The notes under the pieces are model-generated. The model was not told where the DNA came from and ran no database searches. It saw nothing but the letters and a program-made list of their open reading frames with translations. DNA of 64,000 bases from an uncultured Helicobacter sp. (lineage in GTDB: Bacteria > Campylobacterota > Campylobacteria > Campylobacterales > Helicobacteraceae): positions 1-64,000 of the forward strand of contig CAMWUR010000002.1 of NCBI GenBank assembly GCA_947177485.1, written 5' to 3'. This document shows, piece after piece, positions 1 to 8,672 of this stretch (its first letter is position 1; each line of letters begins with the position of its first letter). The position numbers and the translations under genes were made by a program.

Positions 1-55
1 TTGTGGATTCGTTGTCTTGCGTGCTGACCTTGCGCGTTGTTGTAGCTGGTTTTTT
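1..55. repeat. 55-bp direct repeat, copy 1 (may extend past window edge)
   Basis: Identical to 394-448; offset 393 bp = 131 codons, so in frame within the H1-like ORF. Confidence 0.9.
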
Positions 56-493
56 TGTTGTGCTCACTTTTTCTGTGGGCTTTTGTGTGGCTTTTTGTGT
101 TGCTGGTTTAGTCGCTGGCTTGGCTGGTGTTGTGGTTGTCTTTTTCGTTGTGACTTTTGGCTTTGTAGCAGTTTTTGTTACACTCGCTTTTTCTTGTGTT
201 TTGGGTGTTTGTTTGGGCTTCGATTCTGTTGGTTTTTTCGTTGCAGGCTTTTTAGCGACTGTTGAAGCTTTTGGCTTTGCTGCTGTTTTAGACGTCGCTT
301 TTGGTTTTGCTGCTGTTCTTGTTGTGGTTTTTGCAGGCGCTGGCTTTTTTGCTGTTGTTTTTGTTGTCTTGGCTGTGGTTTTTGTTGCTGTTTTTGTGGA
401 TTCGTTGTCTTGCGTGCTGACCTTGCGCGTTGTTGTAGCTGGTTTTTTCTCTCGTGCAGGTTTGAGTTGTTTGTCCTCTTTTTTGATACTCAT
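1..493 (-). CDS. Histone H1-like / AlgP-like Lys-Ala-Thr-Pro-rich basic protein, C-terminus truncated by window edge
   Basis: Minus-strand ORF open to the window edge and absent from the ORF track: ATG at 493, MSIKKEDKQLKPAREKKPATTTRKVSTQDNESTKTATKTTAKTTKTTAKKPAPAKTTTRTAAKPKATSKTAAKPK...; RBS AAAGGAGA just upstream. Confidence 0.85.
   Translation of the reverse strand, partial: MSIKKEDKQLKPAREKKPATTTRKVSTQDNESTKTATKTTAKTTKTTAKKPAPAKTTTRTAAKPKATSKTAAKPKASTVAKKPATKKPTESKPKQTPKTQEKASVTKTATKPKVTTKKTTTTPAKPATKPATQKATQKPTEKVSTTKKPATTTRKVSTQDNEST
394..448. repeat. 55-bp direct repeat, copy 2
   Basis: Same sequence as 1-55 (ttgtggattcgttgtcttgcgtgctgaccttgcgcgttgttgtagctggttttt). Confidence 0.9.
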
Positions 494-503
494 GATGTCT
501 CCT

Positions 504-1271
504 TTATCGGAATTTCCAATAGGTTTTGTGCTCGTTGATGTCATCTGGCAAAATTTTTGCAATCAGCAATTCTTCGTCTTTGCCCAAAAAGCTTTCCACC
601 GCCCCACTTGGCGCAATAAATAGCGAATCGCCATAAAATTCCCAATGGGGCGTTTCGCCACGATATGCCCCGATTCGATTGGCACGTAGCACATAGCAGC
701 TGTTCAAAAATGCGCGGCTTTGCAGAATCGCGCGCCAACGTTCTTGCGAACCAAAAGTTGCTGCTGTTGCCACACAGACAACATCGACATTTTGTGTCCT
801 TAACTTTATCCAAATTTCATCAAAATATGCCTCAAATCCAAATAAAAGGGCGATTTTGAGCTTGCAAATTTCGAGTATCAGCGGTGAATGTGGATTCTTT
901 GGTGTGGTGTTCCCAAAGAGTTCTTTTTCGTTCCAATGTGAAAAATCAAGGAGACGTTGTGCATTTGAATAACGCACCTTGCCGCCTTTTATCAGCGCAA
1001 AACTTTTATAAATTTTTTTGTTTTTGCGATGCAAAATCGGTGCAGCGAGAATCGTTTTATATCTTTTCGACAAGTCCATAAAAGATGCCAAAAACTTTTG
1101 TGTTTGGGCAAGATTTGCTTCGATATTTTTTTGCCAATCATGCAAGAAGGGCTCAACAACATATTCGCCCAATAACAATAAGCGCACGTCTTGCTCATCG
1201 CAAATCTTCCAATAGGATTCGAGCCTTTCGATGTTTGTGAGCTGCAAGGCGGCGATGTCAAACGATTCCAT
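504..1271 (-). CDS. Carbon-nitrogen hydrolase (nitrilase superfamily) family protein
   Basis: 255 aa; nitrilase-fold layout (LLLLGEYVVEPF, LLFGFEAYFDEIW, CVATAATFGSQERWRAILQSRAFLNSCYVLRANR). Confidence 0.75.
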   Translation of the reverse strand: MESFDIAALQLTNIERLESYWKICDEQDVRLLLLGEYVVEPFLHDWQKNIEANLAQTQKFLASFMDLSKRYKTILAAPILHRKNKKIYKSFALIKGGKVRYSNAQRLLDFSHWNEKELFGNTTPKNPHSPLILEICKLKIALLFGFEAYFDEIWIKLRTQNVDVVCVATAATFGSQERWRAILQSRAFLNSCYVLRANRIGAYRGETPHWEFYGDSLFIAPSGAVESFLGKDEELLIAKILPDDINEHKTYWKFR

Positions 1272-1492
1272 TATGTGTCCTTGCCGTCAGCGTTTGCGTT
1301 TTCGCGTTTGATTTCTTCAAACATCAGGTTTGCCTTCTCGAGCAATTGTTGCGCCTCTTTGAGCTTTTTTGAGCCCTCTGCATAGAGTTTGAGCGATTCG
1401 TCAAGAGAGACATCATCGCTCGAAAGGCGCGCGATAATGCCCTCAATATCGTGAATTTTGCTCTCAAAAGTTTCGTCAGAATCTGCCATCAA
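1271..1492 (-). CDS. xseB: Exodeoxyribonuclease VII small subunit
   Basis: 73 aa: FESKIHDIEGIIARLSSDDVSLDESLKLYAEGSKKLKEAQQLLEKA is typical of XseB. Confidence 0.93.
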   Translation of the reverse strand: MMADSDETFESKIHDIEGIIARLSSDDVSLDESLKLYAEGSKKLKEAQQLLEKANLMFEEIKRENANADGKDT

Positions 1493-1498
1493 AACTCC

Positions 1499-2599
1499 TT
1501 ACGCGGCTAAGATGTGTTTGATATAATGCTCAAAAAGTGGCACTTCGACCAAAAAGCTGTCATGTCCTGTTTGGCTCTGCACTTCATGAAAAGTGTGGGG
1601 CTTGTTGTTGTGTTGCAAGGCTTGTTTGATGCGCCACATTTCGTGTGGAGGAAACATTGTATCGTCACTAAATGCGATGAGATGGATGCATGAGTGAAAC
1701 TCTTTTGTTGCTTCTTCGAGGCTTTCGTGCCCTAGCGATAGGTCGTAGATACATAATGCTTTGGCAAGATAGAGATAGCAAAGTGGGTCAAAATAGCGAC
1801 AGAATGATTGCGCATTGTAATCAAGATAGCGCGATACTTCAAAGCGCCCAAACAACTCATAGAGCCCATCGCTATCGACATAGCGATGGTTAAACTTGCG
1901 CTGCATCGCGTGCGGCGAGAGATATTGCAAATATCCAATCATGCGTGCAAGTGCAAGTCCAGCAAGCGGCAATTCGGCAAGTTCGCTAATGAGATAATTC
2001 CCTGCCTTAAATCGCGGGTCTTTCATGATGGCGTCGCACATGATTTTATGTGCAGCAATCACATAGTCTGATGTTGCGTGTGTTGTGGCGAGCGCGATGA
2101 TGTGTTCGGCGCATTTAGGGTAGAGTTTGGCAAACGAAAGCGCAACCATGCCGCCCATCGAGCCCCCAATAACGGCTTTGAGCTTGTCGATTCCAAGCGA
2201 GGCAAGCAAAACTTTTTGTGAACGTACAATATCAGGAATGGTGATAACAGGAAATTTAAGGCGATAGGGAATCGCGCCATGATTCTGGGGCGAGAGGGCG
2301 CATGTCGAGCCATAGCAGCTGCCTAGCGCATTGATGCAAATCACAAAAAAATGGTCGGTGTCGATTCCTTTGCCGCTGCCGATGAGGTCATTCCACCAAC
2401 CCGCCTTATTTTCGCCCTCATAAATGCCCGCGGCATGGTGTGAGCCGCTGAATGCATGCGCAACTAGAATCGCGTTGCTTTTATCAGCATTGAGCGTGCC
2501 GTATGTTTCGTATGCAAGCTCAAAAGGCTCAAGAATGCGCCCAGAATCAAGATATAGGGGGCTTGTAAAATGGGCAATTTGAGGTTTGGGCGGGCGCAT
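1499..2599 (-). CDS. metX: Homoserine O-acetyltransferase
   Basis: 366 aa; AYETYGTLNADKSNAILVAHAFSGSHHAAG, VIGGSMGGMVAL, GHDSFL catalytic motifs. Confidence 0.95.
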   Translation of the reverse strand: MRPPKPQIAHFTSPLYLDSGRILEPFELAYETYGTLNADKSNAILVAHAFSGSHHAAGIYEGENKAGWWNDLIGSGKGIDTDHFFVICINALGSCYGSTCALSPQNHGAIPYRLKFPVITIPDIVRSQKVLLASLGIDKLKAVIGGSMGGMVALSFAKLYPKCAEHIIALATTHATSDYVIAAHKIMCDAIMKDPRFKAGNYLISELAELPLAGLALARMIGYLQYLSPHAMQRKFNHRYVDSDGLYELFGRFEVSRYLDYNAQSFCRYFDPLCYLYLAKALCIYDLSLGHESLEEATKEFHSCIHLIAFSDDTMFPPHEMWRIKQALQHNNKPHTFHEVQSQTGHDSFLVEVPLFEHYIKHILAA

Positions 2600-3234
2600 T
2601 ATTTCTCTTGGTGAAGGTTACAGATAAGGAAAAATGCCCCATCGACATTTTGACTAAGAAGCAGTGTGTTTTCGTTCACTTCGTGTTTGCAAACTGCACA
2701 GCAGTGACCAAAAAGTTGTTTGAAAAATGCCATGAGGCTGTCGTAATCGGGTTGTGAAATTTCGTGTGGCGCATAGAGCGAAGAACATAGAGATTCTAAG
2801 TCGTTTTGTGCACGTTCGCTTGTGAGCCCAAGCAGCGCGAGGCAATCGGTGCAAAGCTCAAGCGGCGCGTCTTGATAGACACGTAGGGCAGCGCGCCTGC
2901 CCGCAATTTTGTAGGTAAAGGCATTGCTCGAAGCGATAGAAGCAAAATAATTCTTTTTTTGTGGGGATTGCAACAATGTCTTGATGGTGTCGCAAGGCGC
3001 GATATGCAAGAGCGGCGCGCCGTGAGTTTGAAATTCTCGGTCGGTTAGAATGCCTTGATGAATCAAAACCCTAATGAGAGTGTTGTCGTTGAGTAATAGA
3101 TAGATTCCGTGCAAATCGCACCAAATATCGCAAAAATCGAGCGCCACACCGCCTTCGCGTAGATGTTTGAGCAAAAAGGAATCAACTGAATGATTTTTTT
3201 GCGCTAAAGCCTCGAGTGTTTGTTCAAACGCCAC
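2599..3234 (-). CDS. Conserved hypothetical protein with two Cys clusters (CTDC, CCAVC)
   Basis: Track ORF extends to 3363, but the plausible start is GTG at 3234 ([13 protein letters not shown]), overlapping the gmhA end by 11 bp. Confidence 0.6.
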   Translation of the reverse strand: MAFEQTLEALAQKNHSVDSFLLKHLREGGVALDFCDIWCDLHGIYLLLNDNTLIRVLIHQGILTDREFQTHGAPLLHIAPCDTIKTLLQSPQKKNYFASIASSNAFTYKIAGRRAALRVYQDAPLELCTDCLALLGLTSERAQNDLESLCSSLYAPHEISQPDYDSLMAFFKQLFGHCCAVCKHEVNENTLLLSQNVDGAFFLICNLHQEK

Positions 3235-3796
3235 AGCAGAGCCTTTCTTCGATGAGATGGCAGAGGATATGCCCCAACGTGATGTGCATTTCTTGGATTC
3301 GCGGCGTGTCGTTGCTTGGAACGATGAGATTGACATCACATAATGCTTGCATTGCGCCACCATCTTTGCCGCTTAGCCCAATGGTTTTGCAACCATGTTC
3401 GCGCGCTTTTTGGAGTGCAAGCAGGACATTTTTGGAATTTCCGCTCGTGCTGATTCCAAGAAGCACATCGCCTTTGTTTGCCAAGGCTTCGACTTGTCGT
3501 GCAAAGACGACATCAAAGCCATAGTCATTGCCAATGGCTGTGAGCGCAGACGTATCGGTGCTAAGGGCGATTGCTGCTATGCCACGTCGTTCTTTTTTGT
3601 AGCGCCCTGTGAGCTCGGCGGCAATGTGTTGCGAATCTGCCGCGCTCCCTCCATTGCCGCAAATCAAGAGCTTATTGCCTTCGCGAAAGGCTTGGAGCAG
3701 AATCGCAAGCGCATCGTTTAGCGGAGGTTGGAGTGTCGCTAGGCATATTTGTGCTACGTGGAGATGTGCTTGAAATTCAGATTCAAAAACGTCCAA
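3224..3796 (-). CDS. gmhA: Phosphoheptose (sedoheptulose 7-phosphate) isomerase
   Basis: 190 aa; [51 protein letters not shown]. Confidence 0.96.
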   Translation of the reverse strand: MDVFESEFQAHLHVAQICLATLQPPLNDALAILLQAFREGNKLLICGNGGSAADSQHIAAELTGRYKKERRGIAAIALSTDTSALTAIGNDYGFDVVFARQVEALANKGDVLLGISTSGNSKNVLLALQKAREHGCKTIGLSGKDGGAMQALCDVNLIVPSNDTPRIQEMHITLGHILCHLIEERLCCGV

Positions 3797-3871
3797 TGGC
3801 TACCTCGAAAACATAAAATACCATGATTATAGCGAAAAAACTTTAAAGTGGATTGAAATTTGAATGCAGAA

Positions 3872-3958
3872 TGGTGCCGAAGGTCGGACTCGAACCGACA
3901 CAGGGTTGCCCCTACTAGATTTTGAGTCTAGCGCGTCTACCAGTTCCACCACTCCGGC
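3872..3958 (-). tRNA. tRNA-Leu (anticodon CAA), CCA encoded
   Basis: Reverse complement GCCGGAGTGGTGGAACTGGTAGACGCGCTAGACTCAAAATCTAGTAGGGGC...GGTTCGAGTCCGACCTTCGGCACCA; class II long variable arm. Confidence 0.95.
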
Positions 3959-3962
3959 AAAA

Positions 3963-4049
3963 TGGTGCGCTGAGCGAGACTCGAACTCGCACGGGAAAAT
4001 CCCACTACCCCCTCAAGATAGCGTGTCTACCAGTTCCACCACCAGCGCA
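3963..4049 (-). tRNA. tRNA-Leu (anticodon GAG), CCA encoded
   Basis: Reverse complement TGCGCTGGTGGTGGAACTGGTAGACACGCTATCTTGAGGGGGTAGTGGGATTTTCCCGTGCGAGTTCGAGTCTCGCTCAGCGCACCA. Confidence 0.95.
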
Positions 4050-4072
4050 AAAGCTAAAGAAGTATTGCATTT

Positions 4073-4088
4073 CGGGGCTTGCGCCCCG
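4073..4088 (-). terminator. Stem-loop between atpE and tRNA-Leu genes
   Basis: CGGGGC-GCAA-GCCCCG (minus strand): 6-bp GC stem with GNRA-type loop; no strong U tract. Confidence 0.5.
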
Positions 4089-4096
4089 AGACAAGA

Positions 4097-4408
4097 TTAA
4101 ACACCAAAAGGATTGGCAAACAAAAGAAGCAAAGCAACAACGAGCATGTAGATGACTTGTGCTTCAATCATCGCAAGAGCGATGAACATTGTTGTGGTGA
4201 GTTTGCCACCAACGCCGGGGTTGCGCGCTGTGCCAGAAATGGTTGCAGCAGCGGTGCTACCCATACCAACCGCACCACCAAGTGCGGCAATCCCAAGACC
4301 GATACCAGCAGCGATAACAGAAGATGAGCGGAGAACAGCATCCGCATCAATTTCTGCTGCAAATGCAACACCAGCAAGCGCTACAAGCAAGAACAAGACT
4401 TTTTTCAT
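4097..4408 (-). CDS. atpE: ATP synthase F0 subunit c
   Basis: 103 aa; IAAGIGLGIAALGGAVGMGSTAAATISGTARNPGVGGKLTTTMFIALAMIEAQVIYMLVVALLLLFANPF. Confidence 0.97.
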   Translation of the reverse strand: MKKVLFLLVALAGVAFAAEIDADAVLRSSSVIAAGIGLGIAALGGAVGMGSTAAATISGTARNPGVGGKLTTTMFIALAMIEAQVIYMLVVALLLLFANPFGV

Positions 4409-4517
4409 ACGAAATCCTTAAAGATGAGGTCTGCCATGTTTGAGCCGTTCGGATTCATTCCCCTACTTATCCTCTCACAAAGACATCGCAGCATTATAGC
4501 GCAACAATCTTAAAAAA

Positions 4518-6635
4518 TCATGAATCTACAAGATTTAATTCGATTTTATTGTTTTCAAGCGATGTGATTTTGACGCTAACGTTCTGCCCCTCGCTCAAAT
4601 ATTGCGCAATCGATTCGCCACGTTTCTTGGTGATTTTCGAGATATGCACAAGTCCATCTTGCCCCTTTGGCAGCTCGACAAACGCGCCAAATTGCATGAT
4701 TTTTTTCACCTTGCCCATATATTGTTCGCCTACATTATAGAGTTCTTTGACAAGCGGTTTTGCGCTGCCTGCAACAAGCGTTTGGATATAGTCTTTTGCT
4801 GCGTTCACATCGTTCTTGTTGCTGCCTATGAGCTTGACTTCTCCAATCTCTTTGTTCAAATCAATTGCAACAGCAAATTTTTCGATAATCTCGCGAATCG
4901 TCTTGCCTGCTTGCCCAATCACATCAACCATCTTGCTCGGTGGAATCGAGAAGACAAGTGTAGAAGGGAGAATCTGGTCGTTTGGCACAATCTCTTTGCG
5001 CGCATTTTCCATGATGTCTAAAATCATGTCACGTGCCTCTTTTGCCTGCAAAAGTGCTTCATTGAGAATGTGCATGGGCAATCCGCCAAGCTTGATGTCC
5101 ATTTGGAGTGCGGTGATTCCATTGCGGCTTCCTGCAACCTTGAAGTCCATATCGCCATCATGGTCTTCAAGCCCCATAATATCGGTCAGAATAGCGTAGT
5201 TTTCATCTTCGGTAACAAGCCCCATCGCAACGCCTGCAATCAGGCTATGAATCGGAATGTCAGCAGCAGCGAGAGCCAAAGAACCGCCACAGACGCTTGC
5301 CATTGAGCTGCTGCCATTGGATTCGAGAATCTCGGAAACAATGCGCACGGTTTGCGCGTCTTTGCTCACGAGGCTTGATTCGAGCGCGCGCCGCGCGAGG
5401 TTGCCATGCCCGAGTTCGCGCCTGCCCGGCGAGCCGATTGTCCCCACCTCGCCCACGCAGAATGGAGGGAAGTTGTAGTGCAGCATGAAATGTTCCTTTT
5501 GCCCCATTTTGTCGCTCAAGAGCTCATAACTTTGTGCATCGCTGTCGCTGCCGATTGTGGCGGTAACAAGCGCTTGCGTCTGCCCGCGCGTAAACAGCAC
5601 AGAGGAATGCACACAGGGCAAGAAATTTGTGCGAATATCAATCGTGCGCACATCACGCAAACCTCTGCCATCGGCACGTTTTTTGCTGTCAAGAATCATC
5701 GCACGTACGGCATGTTTTTTGTATTTTTGCAACATCGCATCGACACTTTCTCTTTCCCAACCCTGCGCGACCACATGCGAATCGGCAAGAAGCGATTCAA
5801 GCACGGCGGCAAGCTCGCTTGCGCGCTCGCTTTTTGCCATTGCTTGCAATGCTGTATAGACAGGTTCGCGATAGTTTTGCGCGATGAAGTCATAGATTTC
5901 GGGTGAGTCGATGTCGGGACATAGCGCAACCTGTGCCTTTGGTTTGGCATGTGGCGCAAGATTCTGCGCATAGAGTGCGCTTTTTTGAGCAATCTCGTTT
6001 TTGGCAAAATCAAGAATCTCCATGAGCTCGTTTTCGGGAATCTCGCTTGCCCCGTCATTTTGCGCAATGCTGCGCATTTCTATCATCAAGAGATTGTCAT
6101 ATACGCCCGAGACAAATAAATCTAATGTGCTTTGGTTGAGCGTTGCGGTGTCGGGGTTGAGACAAAGACTGCCATGAACACGTCCCACGCGCACGGCGCA
6201 TGCGGGCTGGCTAATGGGAATGTTGGATACAAAGAGTGCGGCAGATGCGGCGTTGAGCGCAAGCGTTTGCAGGTCGGTTTGTTTGTCGCTGCTCAAAACA
6301 AGCACCGTGATTTGTGTGGGGTAATAGAATCCTTTGGGAAACAATGGGCGCAATGTGCGGTCGATAATGCGCGATGTCAGGGTCTCAAATTCGCTTGGCT
6401 TGCTTTCACGTTTGAAAAATCCGCTTGGAATCTTGCCTGCAGCATAGGATTTCTCAATATATTGCACCGTGAGAGGCAAAAAGTCGCCCAAACTGCTGCT
6501 GGCAAAATCGCTGCATATCGTGGCGAGTACGACACTGCCTCCTACCTGCATAAGCACGGCACCATTTGCTTGTTTGGCGACTTCATCGAGGAAAAAGGTC
6601 TCCTCATGGGTTTTGGTTTCTATCGTTTTTTTCAC
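4518..6635 (-). CDS. pnp: Polyribonucleotide nucleotidyltransferase
   Basis: 705 aa; RNase PH repeats, KH (PPSKMVDVIGQAGKTIREIIEK) and S1 domains. Confidence 0.97.
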   Translation of the reverse strand: MKKTIETKTHEETFFLDEVAKQANGAVLMQVGGSVVLATICSDFASSSLGDFLPLTVQYIEKSYAAGKIPSGFFKRESKPSEFETLTSRIIDRTLRPLFPKGFYYPTQITVLVLSSDKQTDLQTLALNAASAALFVSNIPISQPACAVRVGRVHGSLCLNPDTATLNQSTLDLFVSGVYDNLLMIEMRSIAQNDGASEIPENELMEILDFAKNEIAQKSALYAQNLAPHAKPKAQVALCPDIDSPEIYDFIAQNYREPVYTALQAMAKSERASELAAVLESLLADSHVVAQGWERESVDAMLQKYKKHAVRAMILDSKKRADGRGLRDVRTIDIRTNFLPCVHSSVLFTRGQTQALVTATIGSDSDAQSYELLSDKMGQKEHFMLHYNFPPFCVGEVGTIGSPGRRELGHGNLARRALESSLVSKDAQTVRIVSEILESNGSSSMASVCGGSLALAAADIPIHSLIAGVAMGLVTEDENYAILTDIMGLEDHDGDMDFKVAGSRNGITALQMDIKLGGLPMHILNEALLQAKEARDMILDIMENARKEIVPNDQILPSTLVFSIPPSKMVDVIGQAGKTIREIIEKFAVAIDLNKEIGEVKLIGSNKNDVNAAKDYIQTLVAGSAKPLVKELYNVGEQYMGKVKKIMQFGAFVELPKGQDGLVHISKITKKRGESIAQYLSEGQNVSVKITSLENNKIELNLVDS

Positions 6636-7360
6636 GTTTTCTCCTTGTTGTGCTTGTCGTGTTCTTGGGCAAGGAAGCCTTTGCCTAAGAGTTCTTCCAC
6701 CTTTTCTTGTGGCAAGCTTTCGTATTTTTCGTAATAATCTTCAATCTCGACAAAATGCGCAGGACGCAAAACGGTGTAGATATTATCGGCAATATCACGT
6801 AACAAAAGCTCCACATCAGCAGGCATGATTGGCACAGCAACACTCACACTCTTTGCTTGGCGATTGATGCATGATTTGATGGCTGTGGTGATGGTCATGC
6901 CGCTATCGATTCCTTCATCGACAATCACAATATCTTCGTCTTTGAGTGAATTAATCATCTCGCCTTTGCGCACTTTATAAATTGTGCTAAGAATCTGTTC
7001 TTCATAGCGCCGTTTTGCTTCGCCATAGATATAATCATTGCTGATTCCAAACGAAGAAATAAGCGCATCATGCGTGATGATGTCATAGGTTTCACTAACC
7101 ATTGCAATCGCGCATTCGGGATTGACGGGCGCAGGAATGCTTGCCGTAAAGAGCAGGTCATATTCTGCACCCAAAATCTTAGCAAGATTGTGTGCAAATA
7201 GCACACCACCATACGAAATGGCGATGACAAGAATCTTGCGCTTGCTCATCTCGGCAATGGGCATCACCTCAACCAAACGTGCAAGCGCATCATCGCGGTC
7301 TTTGAATTTCTCGATTCGTGCCGAGAGGCTGCTATTTTGCTGCGCCACCAATTGTTCCAA
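6632..7360 (-). CDS. Phosphoribosyltransferase family protein
   Basis: PRTase signature IVIVDEGIDSGMTITTAIKSC. Confidence 0.85.
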   Translation of the reverse strand: MEQLVAQQNSSLSARIEKFKDRDDALARLVEVMPIAEMSKRKILVIAISYGGVLFAHNLAKILGAEYDLLFTASIPAPVNPECAIAMVSETYDIITHDALISSFGISNDYIYGEAKRRYEEQILSTIYKVRKGEMINSLKDEDIVIVDEGIDSGMTITTAIKSCINRQAKSVSVAVPIMPADVELLLRDIADNIYTVLRPAHFVEIEDYYEKYESLPQEKVEELLGKGFLAQEHDKHNKEKT

Positions 7361-8672
7361 TCAAAGGCTTGACATCATTGTCGATGAAGCGCAATCCAAT
7401 TCCCATATAGACTCCTGATAGATTCGAGTTGATGATATTATCCCAGCCCACAAATGCGTCAATATAACGCAACAATGTGTAACGTAAATAGGCACGTACA
7501 TGTGGCGATGAACCGCGTACATCGAGCTTGCTACCAAAATCGTAAATATCTAATGTCATTTTGAGTTTGTTGTGCAGCGCAAAATAATCGATTCCTCCGC
7601 CCGCGCTACTTTCGATGATTCCTGCACGAAAGAGCCAATCGCCATACCGCTTGCCAAGCTGTGCGCTGAAATAATATTTATCTTTGTCGCCCTTTTTGGG
7701 CAAGATGGGCTCGCCATTTGCATCAACGCGTGAATAGTTGTCTGTCCCGACAACTTCGCCCATGTAGTAGTATGTTGGATTGGGCATGTAATTCACAGAA
7801 AAAGCCCCTCTGGAACGTGAATCGCGCATGAGATATTCGGCGCGCATGCCAAGCTCGATTTGACTTTTGTCGATTGCACCCAAAACATTATCGAGCCGCT
7901 GCACAACCGTGCGCCCTTCGGTAAAAAAACTATCAACAGAGTGCAGAGTGTTTTTGAGCGGTTCTTTGTTTTCGACAACGAGTTCATCGGCATTAGTAAG
8001 AAGCGAATCGAGCTTATCGGCAATCACGGGCAAGCGCGTGTTCAGAATCTGTGCGGTTTGGCGAAATGCATCACCTGCACCTTGCAGGCTTGTGAGCATA
8101 TCATGTGCCGAAACCTCGAGCGATTCGAGTTGTGCGCCCAAATTGCCTGAAACTTGTCGGATATTGGCGAGCGTTTCTTTGAAATTGAGCTTGGCTTCTT
8201 CGTCTATGAATCCCTGAAATTGAGCGAGGAATCGTTTAAATTCATCTGCTGCGTCTTTGATAGCAGCTGCTGTTTGGTCGAGCGTTGGAAGTGCTGTGAA
8301 ATGCGTGATTTGTCCATTATCGGCTAATGTTTGCGTACTTTTTCCGGGAATAATTTCAATGTATTTGCCTCCGAGCATGCTTTCTTGCGCAACAATCGCT
8401 GTGGAATCGATGGGGATTTTGATTGTATCATTCACGACCAATGTTGCTTGTGCTTTGTTGTCGCGCAAGAAAATTGCGCTCACAAAGCCTACATCGACAC
8501 CATTCACACGTACTTTTGCATATTGACTAAGCCCGCTCGCATTGTTGAGCTCGATATGCAGATGATAGCCTTTTTGTCGCCCATAACTCAATTGCGCGAT
8601 TTGCGTGCTCATGGTGAATAAAAGCACAATCCCAATGACAACAAAAATGCCGACTTTGGCTTCTTGCCTCAC
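7332..8672 (-). CDS. MlaD/MCE-domain protein
   Basis: N-term TM then MCE domain (ELNNASGLSQYAKVRVNGVDVGFVSAIFLRDNKAQATLVV...MLGGKYIEIIPG). Confidence 0.88.
   Translation of the reverse strand: MRQEAKVGIFVVIGIVLLFTMSTQIAQLSYGRQKGYHLHIELNNASGLSQYAKVRVNGVDVGFVSAIFLRDNKAQATLVVNDTIKIPIDSTAIVAQESMLGGKYIEIIPGKSTQTLADNGQITHFTALPTLDQTAAAIKDAADEFKRFLAQFQGFIDEEAKLNFKETLANIRQVSGNLGAQLESLEVSAHDMLTSLQGAGDAFRQTAQILNTRLPVIADKLDSLLTNADELVVENKEPLKNTLHSVDSFFTEGRTVVQRLDNVLGAIDKSQIELGMRAEYLMRDSRSRGAFSVNYMPNPTYYYMGEVVGTDNYSRVDANGEPILPKKGDKDKYYFSAQLGKRYGDWLFRAGIIESSAGGGIDYFALHNKLKMTLDIYDFGSKLDVRGSSPHVRAYLRYTLLRYIDAFVGWDNIINSNLSGVYMGIGLRFIDNDVKPLIGTIGGAAK

Noticed and set aside
3-623. 206-aa plus-strand ORF rich in V/F/A
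   Set aside because: Antisense of the Lys/Ala/Thr-rich H1-like gene; the hydrophobic composition is a by-product of low-complexity codons.
5406-5906. 166-aa plus-strand ORF in pnp
   Set aside because: Antisense shadow of pnp.
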